In this document: positions 1-8,943 of the stretch, piece after piece
How positions within the stretch are numbered: position 1 is the first letter of the stretch
How the letters are laid out: the number at the start of each line of letters is the position of its first letter
Source: a virus
Direction: 5' to 3' (one strand)
Length of the DNA: 42,979 nucleotides
Virus record (IMG/VR): IMGVR_UViG_3300030333_006449
Location: 1-42,979 of that record
The notes under the pieces: generated by a model
Seen by the model: the letters and a program-made list of their open reading frames with translations, nothing else
Databases searched by the model: none
Told to the model about the DNA's origin: nothing
Made by a program: the position numbers and the translations under genes

Positions 1-573
1 TACCCATCCAGAACCAGGTGAACTTGATGCCAATCTATATCTTCCTACTAAATCTCCTGTTTTCATTTCAGTTAAACATTCAGAAATCACTGAATCAAAA
101 ATATCATCTTCTTGACTCGGAACCTGTAAGGCATCATTAGTGTCATCATAATACAAATAATTCATACGATTTTTTGTATCATCACTAATAGTTCTATTGC
201 TTCTATCTTGATATAATGTGGTCGTAGACCTAGTTACATATCCTCCACCAGGATCGCTAGGAAAATCGTTTCCATCTGCTCCATCAGCCCCTCCACTATT
301 ATCATCAGTTTTAAATGTTGCTTGAGCAACATATCTAGTGTCGCTAAATGATCCAATATTAGTATTTGTTGAATAATAACTCGTATAGGGAAGTATCATT
401 CCTCTGGGTATTCCCAAAAAGAAAAAACTCCAATTACTAGAGTTATTTGTGTGAGCCTGTCTTAGTGCATTGGCATACATTTTTCTAACATAATATGCAA
501 GATATTCTAATTCAGTATCGGACATTCTTTTTAATGCAGACCCATTCCAATATACTGGTCTTCTAACAGCCAT
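1..573 (-). CDS. Virion-type protein, N-terminal 191 residues only (runs off left edge)
   Basis: An open minus-strand frame runs from ATG at 573 to the window edge without a stop, so the gene is partial (C-terminus missing). An AAGGA ribosome binding site lies just upstream, and a perfect TATAAATA late-promoter box lies at 614-621 on the same strand. The protein begins MAVRRPVYWNGSALKRMSD and has a short helical N-terminus followed by a Gly/Asp-rich linker (SGGADGADGND). A start of the form M-A-x-R-R-P-V-Y-(Y/W) is, from memory, typical of a conserved hypothetical structural protein of marine T4-like phages. I cannot assign a precise role. Its late-promoter control and its place near tail genes suggest a virion or tail-fibre-associated component. 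The existence of the gene is well supported; the function is not. Confidence 0.7.
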   Translation of the reverse strand, partial: MAVRRPVYWNGSALKRMSDTELEYLAYYVRKMYANALRQAHTNNSSNWSFFFLGIPRGMILPYTSYYSTNTNIGSFSDTRYVAQATFKTDDNSGGADGADGNDFPSDPGGGYVTRSTTTLYQDRSNRTISDDTKNRMNYLYYDDTNDALQVPSQEDDIFDSVISECLTEMKTGDLVGRYRLASSSPGSGWV

Positions 574-613
574 GCTTATTCCTTTGACATTTTAATCATT
601 TGTGTTATAATTT

Positions 614-621
614 TATTTATA
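614..621 (-). promoter_or_regulatory. T4-type late promoter box TATAAATA (minus strand)
   Basis: The plus strand reads TATTTATA, so the minus strand carries the exact T4 late -10 consensus TATAAATA. It lies about 40 bases upstream of the minus-strand start at 573, leaving room for a leader of about 35 bases with an AAGGA ribosome binding site. T4 late promoters are read by RNA polymerase carrying the gp55 sigma with gp33 and the gp45 clamp. Confidence 0.7.
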
Positions 622-634
622 TTTAATTTAAAGA

Positions 635-642
635 TATAAATA
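635..642 (+). promoter_or_regulatory. T4-type late promoter box TATAAATA (plus strand)
   Basis: Exact TATAAATA lies 21 bases upstream of the ATG at 663, followed by a GGAG ribosome binding site at 655-658. The position fits transcription of the three-gene glycosylation cassette starting near 648. It is divergent to the box at 614-621, with only 13 bases between the two. Confidence 0.7.
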
Positions 643-662
643 GAATTATATCATGGAGAATT

Positions 663-3350
663 ATGAATAAAAAAATATTATATATCACACCTCATTTATC
701 TACTGGTGGCGCTCCTCAATATTTATTAAAAAAAATACAACTGTTAAAAAATCATTATAACATATTCGTTGTAGAATTTAATGATTATGGTATTTACAGA
801 GTCCAAAAAAATCAAATCATTGATCTACTAACAAACGGTTTGATCACTTTGGGTGAAGATAAATCAGAAATTTTAAATCATATAGAAAAAATAGATCCCG
901 ACATCATTCATTTTGAAGAAATGCCCGAATTATTTAATATTGATGATGAAATTACAAAAAAAATATATGTTTCTGATAGAAAATATAAAATTTTTGAAAC
1001 ATCTCATGATTCTTCTTTACATTATAATCAAAAAAGATTTATTCCTGATAAGTTTTTATTTTGTAGCGATAATCAAATTGTGAATTTTCGTAATCTTAAT
1101 GTTCCTGCATGTGTAATAGAATATCCCGTTTTAGATCATGAAAGAAGAGATAGGGAAGAAGGATTAAAAGCATTAAATTTAGATCCAACTTATAAACATG
1201 TGTTAAATGTTGGTCTCTTTACACCTAGAAAAAACCAAGCAGAAATATTTGAATATGCTAGAAAATTAGAAAAACATAAAATACAATTTCATTTTCTTGG
1301 AAATCAAGCACCAAATTTTAAAGATTATTGGGAACCTTTGATGAATGATAAACCAGAAAATTGTATTATTTGGGGTGAAAGAAATGATTCAGAAAAATTT
1401 TATTCATGCATGGATTTGTTTTTATTTACTTCTAAAGGGAATTCAGGTGATAAAGAAACTAATCCTTTAGTGATAAAAGAAGCACTGAGTTGGAAAATTC
1501 CTACATTAATTCATTGGATTGATTCTTATCAGGACAAATATGAAAAAAGAGTTGAATATTTAACTAATGATATTGATATTAACAAAATAAAAATTTTAAA
1601 AAAATTAAATTTAGATAGCGAAGACATTAATATATCCATTTCCGATGAAACAAAAGTCAATATTTATTATAGTGATGAATTTTTTGAAAAAAATAAAAAT
1701 AAATTGATTTGCATTTATGATTCAAAGTTTGACTTATGTATTCAAAGAAGTAGTGTTTTGGCTCCAGGTATGTTTATTCAAACATTTGCTTCTAAAAATG
1801 TTTTAAATGGTATTACAGTAAAAATTTTTGATGTACCTCATGATTATTTCTCTTCTCTGGATGTAGGCGAAGGAAAAATAAATGATCACAATTTGATATA
1901 TCAAAAAAGTTTTGATTTTAATAATATAGATTTTTCAATTAAAAATATTACATTTAAACCTCATGGTATTAAAGATGATCCTTCAGCATGGTTTACTTTT
2001 TATGAAGTTTTTCTTCAAGAAGTTTATAAAGATGTGAACATAACCGAAGATGATATTGTTTTAGATGTTGGTGGTCATTTTGGTTTTTTTAGTTTATATG
2101 CCATCAATAAAGGTGCAAAAAAAGTGCATGTTTTTGAACCAAGTATGGATAATTATAAAATATTGTGTCAGAACACAGGAAATTTTGAAGACATCATAAA
2201 ACATAATTTTGCAATTTCTGATAATAATGGACAAGATGAATTTATAGTTACAGGTCCTAGTGCAACAAATTCGTTTCATTCTAATTATAATCATTCTGAA
2301 GAAAATCATGTTTCAATGGGAAAAACAAAAAAAGAAAAAGTCAATATGATGACTTTGGATACCTTTTTAAAAAACAATAATTTATCTAGAGTTGATGTTT
2401 TAAAAATGGATTGTGAGGGTTCTGAATGGGATATTTTACCTAAAATATCAGATGATTTTTTTAAATACAAACTAAGAAAATTGACAATAGAATTGCATCA
2501 ATTTAATAATTCGGGATCTTTAGAAGATCATTATAAAAGATGTAAAGAATTTGAAGAGAGAATCATATCGTTAGGTTATCATGTAAATAGAGATCATCTA
2601 GAAAGTGATAAAATAGATCAAGATGGATTAGGTTCTTTAACAGCAACAAGATATCCTAAAATAAAAATAGTGCATATGTTGTGTGATATAAATGGAGAGA
2701 GAGAAAAACAAAGCATTAAACATTTACACAATTTGAGAGATTTTACTAATTGGACTTATGAACAATCGATTAATCAAAGATATCATGATATTCCACCAAA
2801 AGAAAATTGTGCTAGACCTGATGATGTACAATTAGAACCTGGCGATTATAAGTTAACTGGTCCACATTACGGTAATTTTTTGGCACATAAACGAGTTTTT
2901 GAAGAACATATGAATGATGACTATGATGCAGTTTTAATATGTGAATCTGATGCTATTTTTATTAAATCTCCACAAAAAGTTTTTAAAACAATAATTGACA
3001 TGTATGATGAAATGATGTATAATAATTTAAATTATATGTCATTCGGTAAACGCATACCTGATTGGCCGTATAAAGAATTTGAACATTTTGGTATTGCTAC
3101 GAGAATGTCAGAAGCACATTGTTATCTAGTTCCTTATAAACAAAAAGACTATTATTTGAATAAATTTAATACTTTGAAATGGGATGCTCTTGATTTATGG
3201 TATAATAACAATATTTTTAACGATAATAAATCAGGTATTGTAAAAAATCCTATTTCCATACAATGTTCAGGTGAATCTTATTTGGATAAAATTCATAAAG
3301 ATGGCACTACATTATTGAAAGAAGGAGATATTGAATATGAATTGCAATGA
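663..3350 (+). CDS. Three-domain glycosylation enzyme: GT-B glycosyltransferase, FkbM methyltransferase, GT25-like transferase
   Basis: This is an 895-residue fusion. Residues about 1-300 look like a GT-B (GT4-like) glycosyltransferase: an N-terminal TPHLSTGGAPQYLLKK stretch, then NVGLFTPRKNQ and LVIKEALSWKIPTL, the usual EA-x-(A/S)-x-G-x-P region. Residues about 430-660 match FkbM-family SAM-dependent methyltransferases, with the AdoMet loop VLDVGGHFGFFS (D468-G474) and VLKMDCEGSEWDIL (D583-W589). Residues about 670-895 resemble LPS-type GT25 transferases (GNFLAHKRVFEE, then LICESDAIF around E761-D763, which would be the metal-binding acidic motif). A beta-rich linker of unknown role sits at about 330-430. 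ATG with GGAG five bases upstream fixes the start. The gene is first in a cassette driven by the box at 635-642 and overlaps the next gene. The sugar and acceptor are unknown. Domain calls are from visible motifs. Confidence 0.82.
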   Translation: MNKKILYITPHLSTGGAPQYLLKKIQLLKNHYNIFVVEFNDYGIYRVQKNQIIDLLTNGLITLGEDKSEILNHIEKIDPDIIHFEEMPELFNIDDEITKKIYVSDRKYKIFETSHDSSLHYNQKRFIPDKFLFCSDNQIVNFRNLNVPACVIEYPVLDHERRDREEGLKALNLDPTYKHVLNVGLFTPRKNQAEIFEYARKLEKHKIQFHFLGNQAPNFKDYWEPLMNDKPENCIIWGERNDSEKFYSCMDLFLFTSKGNSGDKETNPLVIKEALSWKIPTLIHWIDSYQDKYEKRVEYLTNDIDINKIKILKKLNLDSEDINISISDETKVNIYYSDEFFEKNKNKLICIYDSKFDLCIQRSSVLAPGMFIQTFASKNVLNGITVKIFDVPHDYFSSLDVGEGKINDHNLIYQKSFDFNNIDFSIKNITFKPHGIKDDPSAWFTFYEVFLQEVYKDVNITEDDIVLDVGGHFGFFSLYAINKGAKKVHVFEPSMDNYKILCQNTGNFEDIIKHNFAISDNNGQDEFIVTGPSATNSFHSNYNHSEENHVSMGKTKKEKVNMMTLDTFLKNNNLSRVDVLKMDCEGSEWDILPKISDDFFKYKLRKLTIELHQFNNSGSLEDHYKRCKEFEERIISLGYHVNRDHLESDKIDQDGLGSLTATRYPKIKIVHMLCDINGEREKQSIKHLHNLRDFTNWTYEQSINQRYHDIPPKENCARPDDVQLEPGDYKLTGPHYGNFLAHKRVFEEHMNDDYDAVLICESDAIFIKSPQKVFKTIIDMYDEMMYNNLNYMSFGKRIPDWPYKEFEHFGIATRMSEAHCYLVPYKQKDYYLNKFNTLKWDALDLWYNNNIFNDNKSGIVKNPISIQCSGESYLDKIHKDGTTLLKEGDIEYELQ

Positions 3351-4398
3351 TTCAGTGGTTTTAATACATGCACATTTAAATAATGATGAGAAAAAAGATT
3401 TTTGCATTAATCTTATTAAAAAAATAAAATCATTTGGTTATGAAATAATTATAACCACTCATTGTCCTTTAGATAAGGATGTACAAAAATTAGTTGACTA
3501 TGCGATTTATGACAAAGATAATTTTATTTTTAATGATTATGATTTGTTAGGATATTTATATTTGAATACTAGTAGATTTTCAGTTCAATCTAAAGATTTT
3601 TGTTCATATAATACATACCCAGCCGTTCATAGATTGCTGAAATCTGGAGCAAACTATGCTAAAATGTTAAATAAAAAAATTATTCACATCATGGATTATG
3701 ATGTTAGCATAGATAATGATTTTTTATTGAAAGAAAACGAAAACACTATTTTGAAAAAAAATAAAAAAGGAGTTTTATATCAAAGATGGTGGATGGAGGG
3801 AATGCCAAATGACGCCAGACCTTTACAAATAACAACAAATATAATGTCTGTAGATGTCAATAGTTTTCATGAAATTTACAAAATATCTGAGATAGAAATT
3901 GCTGAAATGATGAGAACAACAAAATTTAAAATGGGCGAAGAAATTATCGGAAGACTTTTTGATTTAGAACATTATAAGCATTCTACAGATTATGTATTAC
4001 TAGATCTAGAAAAAGATGAGACAATTTTAAAATCAAATTTTTTGAAGGGGCAATTCGGACAGGCAGAGGATATGCCATGGATTTGTTTAATTGATAAGTG
4101 TAGAACTTCTACCGAAAATCACCACATTTTTTCTTATCAGCCTTCGGGTGAAAATTCAAAAAATATAAAAGTTATAATTGACGAAATGACTAAAAATCAA
4201 ACTTTGAATAAAGGCAATTGGTGTTTTTTTAAAATACCTGTTAATGCTAAAAATGTTAGTGTTTATGAAAATGATGTCTTGTTTAAACAATATGATTTAA
4301 CAAATGAATATGTGATGAAAAAAAATATTGAGATTACAAATTTCCAGCATACAACACCAGATACTAATATGAACGATGGGTATGGAGCAATATTGTGA
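3337..4398 (+). CDS. Putative glycosyltransferase with DxD motif
   Basis: I take ATG at 3337 as the start: AAGGAG at 3322-3327 lies nine bases upstream, whereas the in-frame TTG at 3331 would be only three bases from it. The product is 353 residues. It opens with a nucleotide-sugar-transferase-like strand (VVLIHAHLNNDEKK, then YEIIITTHCPL) and has an IIHIMDYDVSIDNDF segment with D120-x-D122, the expected metal/nucleotide-sugar motif of GT-A enzymes. The C-terminal 80 residues look like a separate beta-rich domain. The start lies inside the end of the upstream gene (14-base overlap), and the stop overlaps the next start as GTGA, so the three genes should be translationally coupled. It could equally be a non-catalytic glycan-binding partner. 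Family assignment is moderate. Confidence 0.68.
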   Translation: MNCNDSVVLIHAHLNNDEKKDFCINLIKKIKSFGYEIIITTHCPLDKDVQKLVDYAIYDKDNFIFNDYDLLGYLYLNTSRFSVQSKDFCSYNTYPAVHRLLKSGANYAKMLNKKIIHIMDYDVSIDNDFLLKENENTILKKNKKGVLYQRWWMEGMPNDARPLQITTNIMSVDVNSFHEIYKISEIEIAEMMRTTKFKMGEEIIGRLFDLEHYKHSTDYVLLDLEKDETILKSNFLKGQFGQAEDMPWICLIDKCRTSTENHHIFSYQPSGENSKNIKVIIDEMTKNQTLNKGNWCFFKIPVNAKNVSVYENDVLFKQYDLTNEYVMKKNIEITNFQHTTPDTNMNDGYGAIL

Positions 4399-7300
4399 AA
4401 AATAATATTTGCTATTTTGTTCATACATGTGATGATTATTCAAAATTTTGGGATGGTTGGTTTGATTCTTTTCAAAAATTTTGGCCAAAAGATTTGGATT
4501 GGAATGTATATTTTGTAAACGAAACTGATGAAATTTCTTTTTCTGATGATAGAATTAAACAATTAAAAACTTTTAAAACAAAAAAAGAGTATATTAAAGA
4601 AGAAAGACAATTTGATACTCAAGGAAATCCTTTTCCCGGATATGGTGGGATGAAACAATTTGATTATGGGTGGACTGATAGATTATTGAATGCACTAGAT
4701 CAAATTGAAGAAGAATATTTGTTATGGGTACAAGAAGATATGTGGTTAAAAACAAATGTAGATTCTAATTTGTTTGAAAATGCTTATCGTTTTGTGGAAA
4801 GAAATGATTTTAATGTATTAAGAATGCATAGGATAAATTCAATGTCTTCACCCTATCCGGATCATTATACTGAAACTGATTTATTTATTAATGATTATCG
4901 ATTGATAAAAATCAATAAAAATGCTGGTTATTTGATGAGTCATCAGCCATCAATATGGAAAAAATCTTTTCTCAAAGAGATACAAATACCAGGAGAAAGT
5001 TTTAGAGATAACGAATTTGAAGGAACAGAGAGAATTAGAAAATATGATGATCCAAAGATTTATCATTTGTTATATGATTGGTGTCATGGTGTTCCTGGTG
5101 CCGCAACTCAAGGAAATTTTCATACGTATAGTTATGAACAAGAAGCAATAGAGCATAAAAATGATCTTAAAATGTATGATGATTATCATATAAAAAGATC
5201 AAAATACACATATTCTGAAGATGAACTAAAACTATCACTGGTTACATCTTGTTATAATGCCGAAAATTATATTGATGAATTAGCAAATTCAGTTATAACA
5301 CAAAATTATCAAAATTGGGAATGGATAATAGCAGATGATTTTTCGACCGATGAAACATTACAAAAATTGAATAAGATTCAATCATTAGATAATAGAATAA
5401 AAATAGTTTATCCAAAGTTTAAAAAAGAAATTTGGTGGAATCCACAAATTCATGCAACTGGTGATATAGTATGTCATTTAGATTCAGATGATAAATTATT
5501 ACCAAATTGTTTTGATATGATAAATTATTATTTCAAAACTTTTCCTGAAGCGGTCTTATTACATTTTAATGCAAACAAATATCATGGATCTTTGCCAAAT
5601 TCTCATGAAAACATAACAGAAAATTTTAAAGATAATGTTTACATTTCTAAAGATAATGATTCTTTTTTAGAAGGTTTTGAGAGATTATGGTATTGGAGAA
5701 GTGGAATATTTGGTTATCTTAGAATTTTTAGAAATTTACCTGGTTTAAAATTTCCAGTGCATAAAGATGGTGATGCTTGTTCGTCTAATGATGGGCAATG
5801 GTTATTGATGTTAGAAGAAAGAGGCAAATGGTTAACTATACCCAGAACAGTTTATCTTGCTAGAGAACATGGAGACTCAGAAAATTTTAGAAATTGGAAT
5901 GCTAGGGGAGAAGCACAATTAGCAATAGATGCCAGAAAAAGAAGAAAAAATATTGTTTTAGATTATCCAAGAAATTTGAAATATTTTGACGATATTTATC
6001 ACTTTGCCGAATCCGTCTATATATCAACTTTAAATTGGTCCCAAGTTCCACAAAAAGTATCTTTTTTAAATTATAATCAAACATCAGAACAAGAAAATAA
6101 AGTCAAAAAATTATTTTTTGATCATGATGTAAATTTTAATTTATATTTAAATGAAATAGATTATTATTTTATTTTTATTGATTTAGACACAGACTCCGAT
6201 AAAATAAATTATATATTAGAGAAAATAAAATCATCCAAAAAAGAAAATACCGAGTTAATTTTCTTTTGTGATAATGTCAATTTACAAAAAAATAATAGAA
6301 CTGGTGAAGATTTTTTAGAATCAATTAGAAAGACTATAGAAAATCAAGGCATTAAATTTTATTTTTATGATCAATTTAACAGACATTATATATTAAATTT
6401 AAAAAATAAATTTGACTCCGTTCAAAATAACGAAAAAAAATCTGATCAAAATATTCAACTTTTAGAACATATTGAAGAAAAAAAGAAAGAAATAGAGAAA
6501 ATTTACGACACTAAAGAAAGGTTAAAAGTTTTACAAATTTTATTTGGTTTTGCTATTGAAGTTCCACCAAAAGGTTACGGTGGATTAGAAGAGGTAATGT
6601 ATCACTATTCTAGAATTGGCAAGAGTAGAAATCACATTATGGATTTTAAATTTTTGAGAGATGTCACTCAGAGAGATATTGAATACTATGATGTAATTCA
6701 TATACATTCTGGTAATTTTGGAAAAGACATGTATGATAGAAATATTCCTTATATTTTTACATTGCATGATACATGGGCTAAAGCAAATGGTAGAGACAAT
6801 CATTATTATAAAGAAAATATTAATTGTATAGATAAATCTTTATTTTCAATGATTCCTTCGTCTGATATGAAAGAATTTTTCGTAGAACAAAAAGATAAAT
6901 TAATTCATGTTGATCATGGCGTAGATACGAATTTTTTCTATCCTATGGTCGAAAAAGATTTATCTCAATTTAAAATTATTTGTGTCGGTGGAGGTTTTGA
7001 TCGTAAAGGGTTTCATCTTGCAATAGAAGTGGCAAATGATTTGAATTTACCAATAACAATTGTCGGTCCAGAACCAAGAGAAGATCCAGCAAATTTTTTA
7101 ACATATGAAATTTATGATGCGACAAAGCATAAAAATGATATTAAAATAGTTGGGGAATTATATAAAAATGATCTTAGAAATGCTTTGAATGAACATCACA
7201 TTTTAATTCATGCATCTTCTTTAGAATCAGGACAACCATGTTTAGCCGTGCTTGAAGCAATGAGTTGTGGATTACCATGTGTAGGAGTAATGCATGATAA

Positions 7301-8711
7301 CATAGAAGTTCCAGGTTTTTATAAATGTGAAAGGGATATCAATTCAATAAAAGATGGTGTTATAGAATTAATGAATAATTATGAATATTATTCAAGTGAT
7401 GCCAGAAATTTTGCACTTTCCAGGGATTGGGAAATTATGTTCAATAAAATGGAAGATTTATATTATCGGGCTAAAGAAATGAAAATTGATTTTCCGATAA
7501 ACATGAAAGAACGTCTAGTAGAAAATTATGAAAGGGATACGAACAAAATGATAACATTTGCTGGTGAAATAATCGACAACAGTATTAATGTCGATTTTAA
7601 AGAATTTCCAAAAGTCGAAATCATAGGTTCTCAAAATAAAAAATATGATGTAAGTTTTATAGATGATGATACTGGCGAAGTATTGTATTCAGCAGAAATA
7701 CAAAATAATAGTTGGTGTGGTTGTAATATAAAATACTTTGTTAACTGGAGAATTTTAATATTTGATAAAGAAACACATGAGCAATTATTAAATAAAAAAA
7801 TAAAATACGAAGATAAAAGAGTTTATGTTTGGTTTGATTCAAAATCTATTGGTGATACATTAGCATGGTTACCAGTTGTGGAAGAGTTTAGGAAAAAACA
7901 TAAATGTAAAGTTATCTGTAGTACATTTTTAACAAAAGAATTAGGATTTAATTTTTGGTATGATCAAATAGAATTTGTTGAACCTAATACTGGTTATGAC
8001 GATTTTGATTTTCAATACAGAATAGCATGGCTTGAAAAAGGAGAATATTCTCCTTATGATAGAAAAGAAGTTTCACTACAAGAAACATGTGCTGGTATTC
8101 TTGGACTGAAAGATTTTAAGGAAATCCAACCAAATGTCGTTGTTTATAAAGATTATCAAGAAAGAGCATTTAGTAAGCCTTATGTGACAATATCAACTCA
8201 AAGCACTGCACAAGCAAAATATTGGAATTATCCTGGAGGATGGGACAATGTGGTTGATTATATAAAAAATAAAGGTTTTGATGTTGTTTGTGTAGATAAA
8301 CATGAAGTGTATGGTATAGAAAAACATATGAACACAACTCCAAACAATGCTATAAAAAGACATGAAAGAAAGTTAGAAAATACGGTTGGAACTATGTGGA
8401 ATTCACATTTTCATATAGGATTAGGATCTGGACTATCGTGGCTTGCATGGGCATTAGGAAAAAAAGTAATTTTAATTTCAGGATTTAGTAAACCTTATTC
8501 TGAATTTGAAAATTGTGAACGTGTATTTGTTGATTCCGTATGTAACGGATGTTATAATCGTCATCAATTTGATGCTGGAGATTGGTTATGGTGCCCAGAT
8601 CATAAAGATACACCAAGAATGTTTGAATGTACTAAATCAATAACACCTGAAATGATATATGAAAGAATAGATAAAATCATCGATGAATTACCTAATCCAT
8701 TTGAAAAATAA
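4395..8711 (+). CDS. Giant four-domain glycosyltransferase ending in a TibC-like O-heptosyltransferase domain
   Basis: The product has 1438 residues from a GTG start with GGAG seven bases upstream. Domain 1 (about 1-260) is a GT-A-like fold with Q113-E114-D115. Domain 2 (about 278-520) is a GT2 transferase: LSLVTSCYNAENYIDE, then HLDSDDKLLPN with D363-S-D365-D366. Residues 540-700 form a linker ending in a Lys/Glu-rich coil. Domain 3 (about 708-1010) is GT4: GGLEEV near the start, VIHIHSGNFG, ICVGGGFDRKG and LEAMSCGLPCVG (E954). Domain 4 (about 1073-1438) closely matches the autotransporter strand-loop-strand heptosyltransferase (TibC) family: VWFDSKSIGDTLAWLP, STAQAKYWNYPGGW, GLGSGLSWLAWALGKKV, and a cysteine quartet C1383-x2-C1386, C1400, C1412 ending in ECTKSITPEMI, which in TibC holds an iron ion. 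The donor would be a heptose nucleotide by family analogy. The acceptor is unknown. Confidence 0.85.
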   Translation: MKNNICYFVHTCDDYSKFWDGWFDSFQKFWPKDLDWNVYFVNETDEISFSDDRIKQLKTFKTKKEYIKEERQFDTQGNPFPGYGGMKQFDYGWTDRLLNALDQIEEEYLLWVQEDMWLKTNVDSNLFENAYRFVERNDFNVLRMHRINSMSSPYPDHYTETDLFINDYRLIKINKNAGYLMSHQPSIWKKSFLKEIQIPGESFRDNEFEGTERIRKYDDPKIYHLLYDWCHGVPGAATQGNFHTYSYEQEAIEHKNDLKMYDDYHIKRSKYTYSEDELKLSLVTSCYNAENYIDELANSVITQNYQNWEWIIADDFSTDETLQKLNKIQSLDNRIKIVYPKFKKEIWWNPQIHATGDIVCHLDSDDKLLPNCFDMINYYFKTFPEAVLLHFNANKYHGSLPNSHENITENFKDNVYISKDNDSFLEGFERLWYWRSGIFGYLRIFRNLPGLKFPVHKDGDACSSNDGQWLLMLEERGKWLTIPRTVYLAREHGDSENFRNWNARGEAQLAIDARKRRKNIVLDYPRNLKYFDDIYHFAESVYISTLNWSQVPQKVSFLNYNQTSEQENKVKKLFFDHDVNFNLYLNEIDYYFIFIDLDTDSDKINYILEKIKSSKKENTELIFFCDNVNLQKNNRTGEDFLESIRKTIENQGIKFYFYDQFNRHYILNLKNKFDSVQNNEKKSDQNIQLLEHIEEKKKEIEKIYDTKERLKVLQILFGFAIEVPPKGYGGLEEVMYHYSRIGKSRNHIMDFKFLRDVTQRDIEYYDVIHIHSGNFGKDMYDRNIPYIFTLHDTWAKANGRDNHYYKENINCIDKSLFSMIPSSDMKEFFVEQKDKLIHVDHGVDTNFFYPMVEKDLSQFKIICVGGGFDRKGFHLAIEVANDLNLPITIVGPEPREDPANFLTYEIYDATKHKNDIKIVGELYKNDLRNALNEHHILIHASSLESGQPCLAVLEAMSCGLPCVGVMHDNIEVPGFYKCERDINSIKDGVIELMNNYEYYSSDARNFALSRDWEIMFNKMEDLYYRAKEMKIDFPINMKERLVENYERDTNKMITFAGEIIDNSINVDFKEFPKVEIIGSQNKKYDVSFIDDDTGEVLYSAEIQNNSWCGCNIKYFVNWRILIFDKETHEQLLNKKIKYEDKRVYVWFDSKSIGDTLAWLPVVEEFRKKHKCKVICSTFLTKELGFNFWYDQIEFVEPNTGYDDFDFQYRIAWLEKGEYSPYDRKEVSLQETCAGILGLKDFKEIQPNVVVYKDYQERAFSKPYVTISTQSTAQAKYWNYPGGWDNVVDYIKNKGFDVVCVDKHEVYGIEKHMNTTPNNAIKRHERKLENTVGTMWNSHFHIGLGSGLSWLAWALGKKVILISGFSKPYSEFENCERVFVDSVCNGCYNRHQFDAGDWLWCPDHKDTPRMFECTKSITPEMIYERIDKIIDELPNPFEK

Positions 8712-8714
8712 ATA
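8707..8714 (+). promoter_or_regulatory. Late-promoter-like box AATAAATA abutting gp33
   Basis: AATAAATA (7 of 8 to TATAAATA; fits the NATAAATA form I recall for marine T4-like phages) ends five bases before the A of the gp33 ATG at 8719. It overlaps the stop codon of the preceding gene. No Shine-Dalgarno sequence is visible before gp33. In an AT-rich genome a chance match is quite possible. Confidence 0.35.
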
Positions 8715-8718
8715 TAAT

Positions 8719-8943
8719 ATGCTTAAAACTATAAAACCTCAAGAATTTACAGAAATTATTGAGAAAATCGTAAATGATAAAAAAATGACATATATCGATG
8801 CACTTGTTTATTATTGTGCAGAAAATAATATGGAACCAGAAACAGTAGGTAAATTAGTTCAAGGATTTTTAAAGAATAAAATTAGAGAGGAGGCAATAAA
8901 CTTGCATTTTCTTCCAAAAACTGCTACAATACCTGGATTATGA
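8719..8943 (+). CDS. 33: Late transcription coactivator gp33
   Basis: The protein has 74 residues from ATG 8719 (MLKTIKPQEF). An in-frame codon at 8683 would add twelve residues but lies inside the upstream gene. In T4, gp33 binds the beta-flap of host RNA polymerase and links gp55-directed late initiation to the gp45 sliding clamp. The match to T4 gp33 is visible in the central segment: a helical region (FTEIIEKIV), then MTYIDALVYYCAENNMEPET (T4 has MSYLEATTAFLEENSIPET), then a second helix with EEAINLHFLPK. T4 gp33 is 112 residues, so the N-terminal part is missing here. Gene order 33-59-32 is as in T4, and the stop overlaps the gp59 start as ATGA. The upstream region lacks a ribosome binding site. 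Confidence 0.85.
   Translation: MLKTIKPQEFTEIIEKIVNDKKMTYIDALVYYCAENNMEPETVGKLVQGFLKNKIREEAINLHFLPKTATIPGL

Noticed and set aside
574-662. RNA gene or riboswitch in the divergent gap
   Set aside because: The gap is nearly all A and T, with two promoter boxes and ribosome binding sites; no stable structure is visible.
3331-3336. TTG as start of the middle glycosyltransferase gene
   Set aside because: It lies only three bases after AAGGAG; the ATG at 3337 has normal spacing.
8683-8718. Upstream in-frame start for gp33
   Set aside because: It would overlap the coding end of the glycosyltransferase and add residues (NYLIHLKNKYN) unlike the gp33 family.
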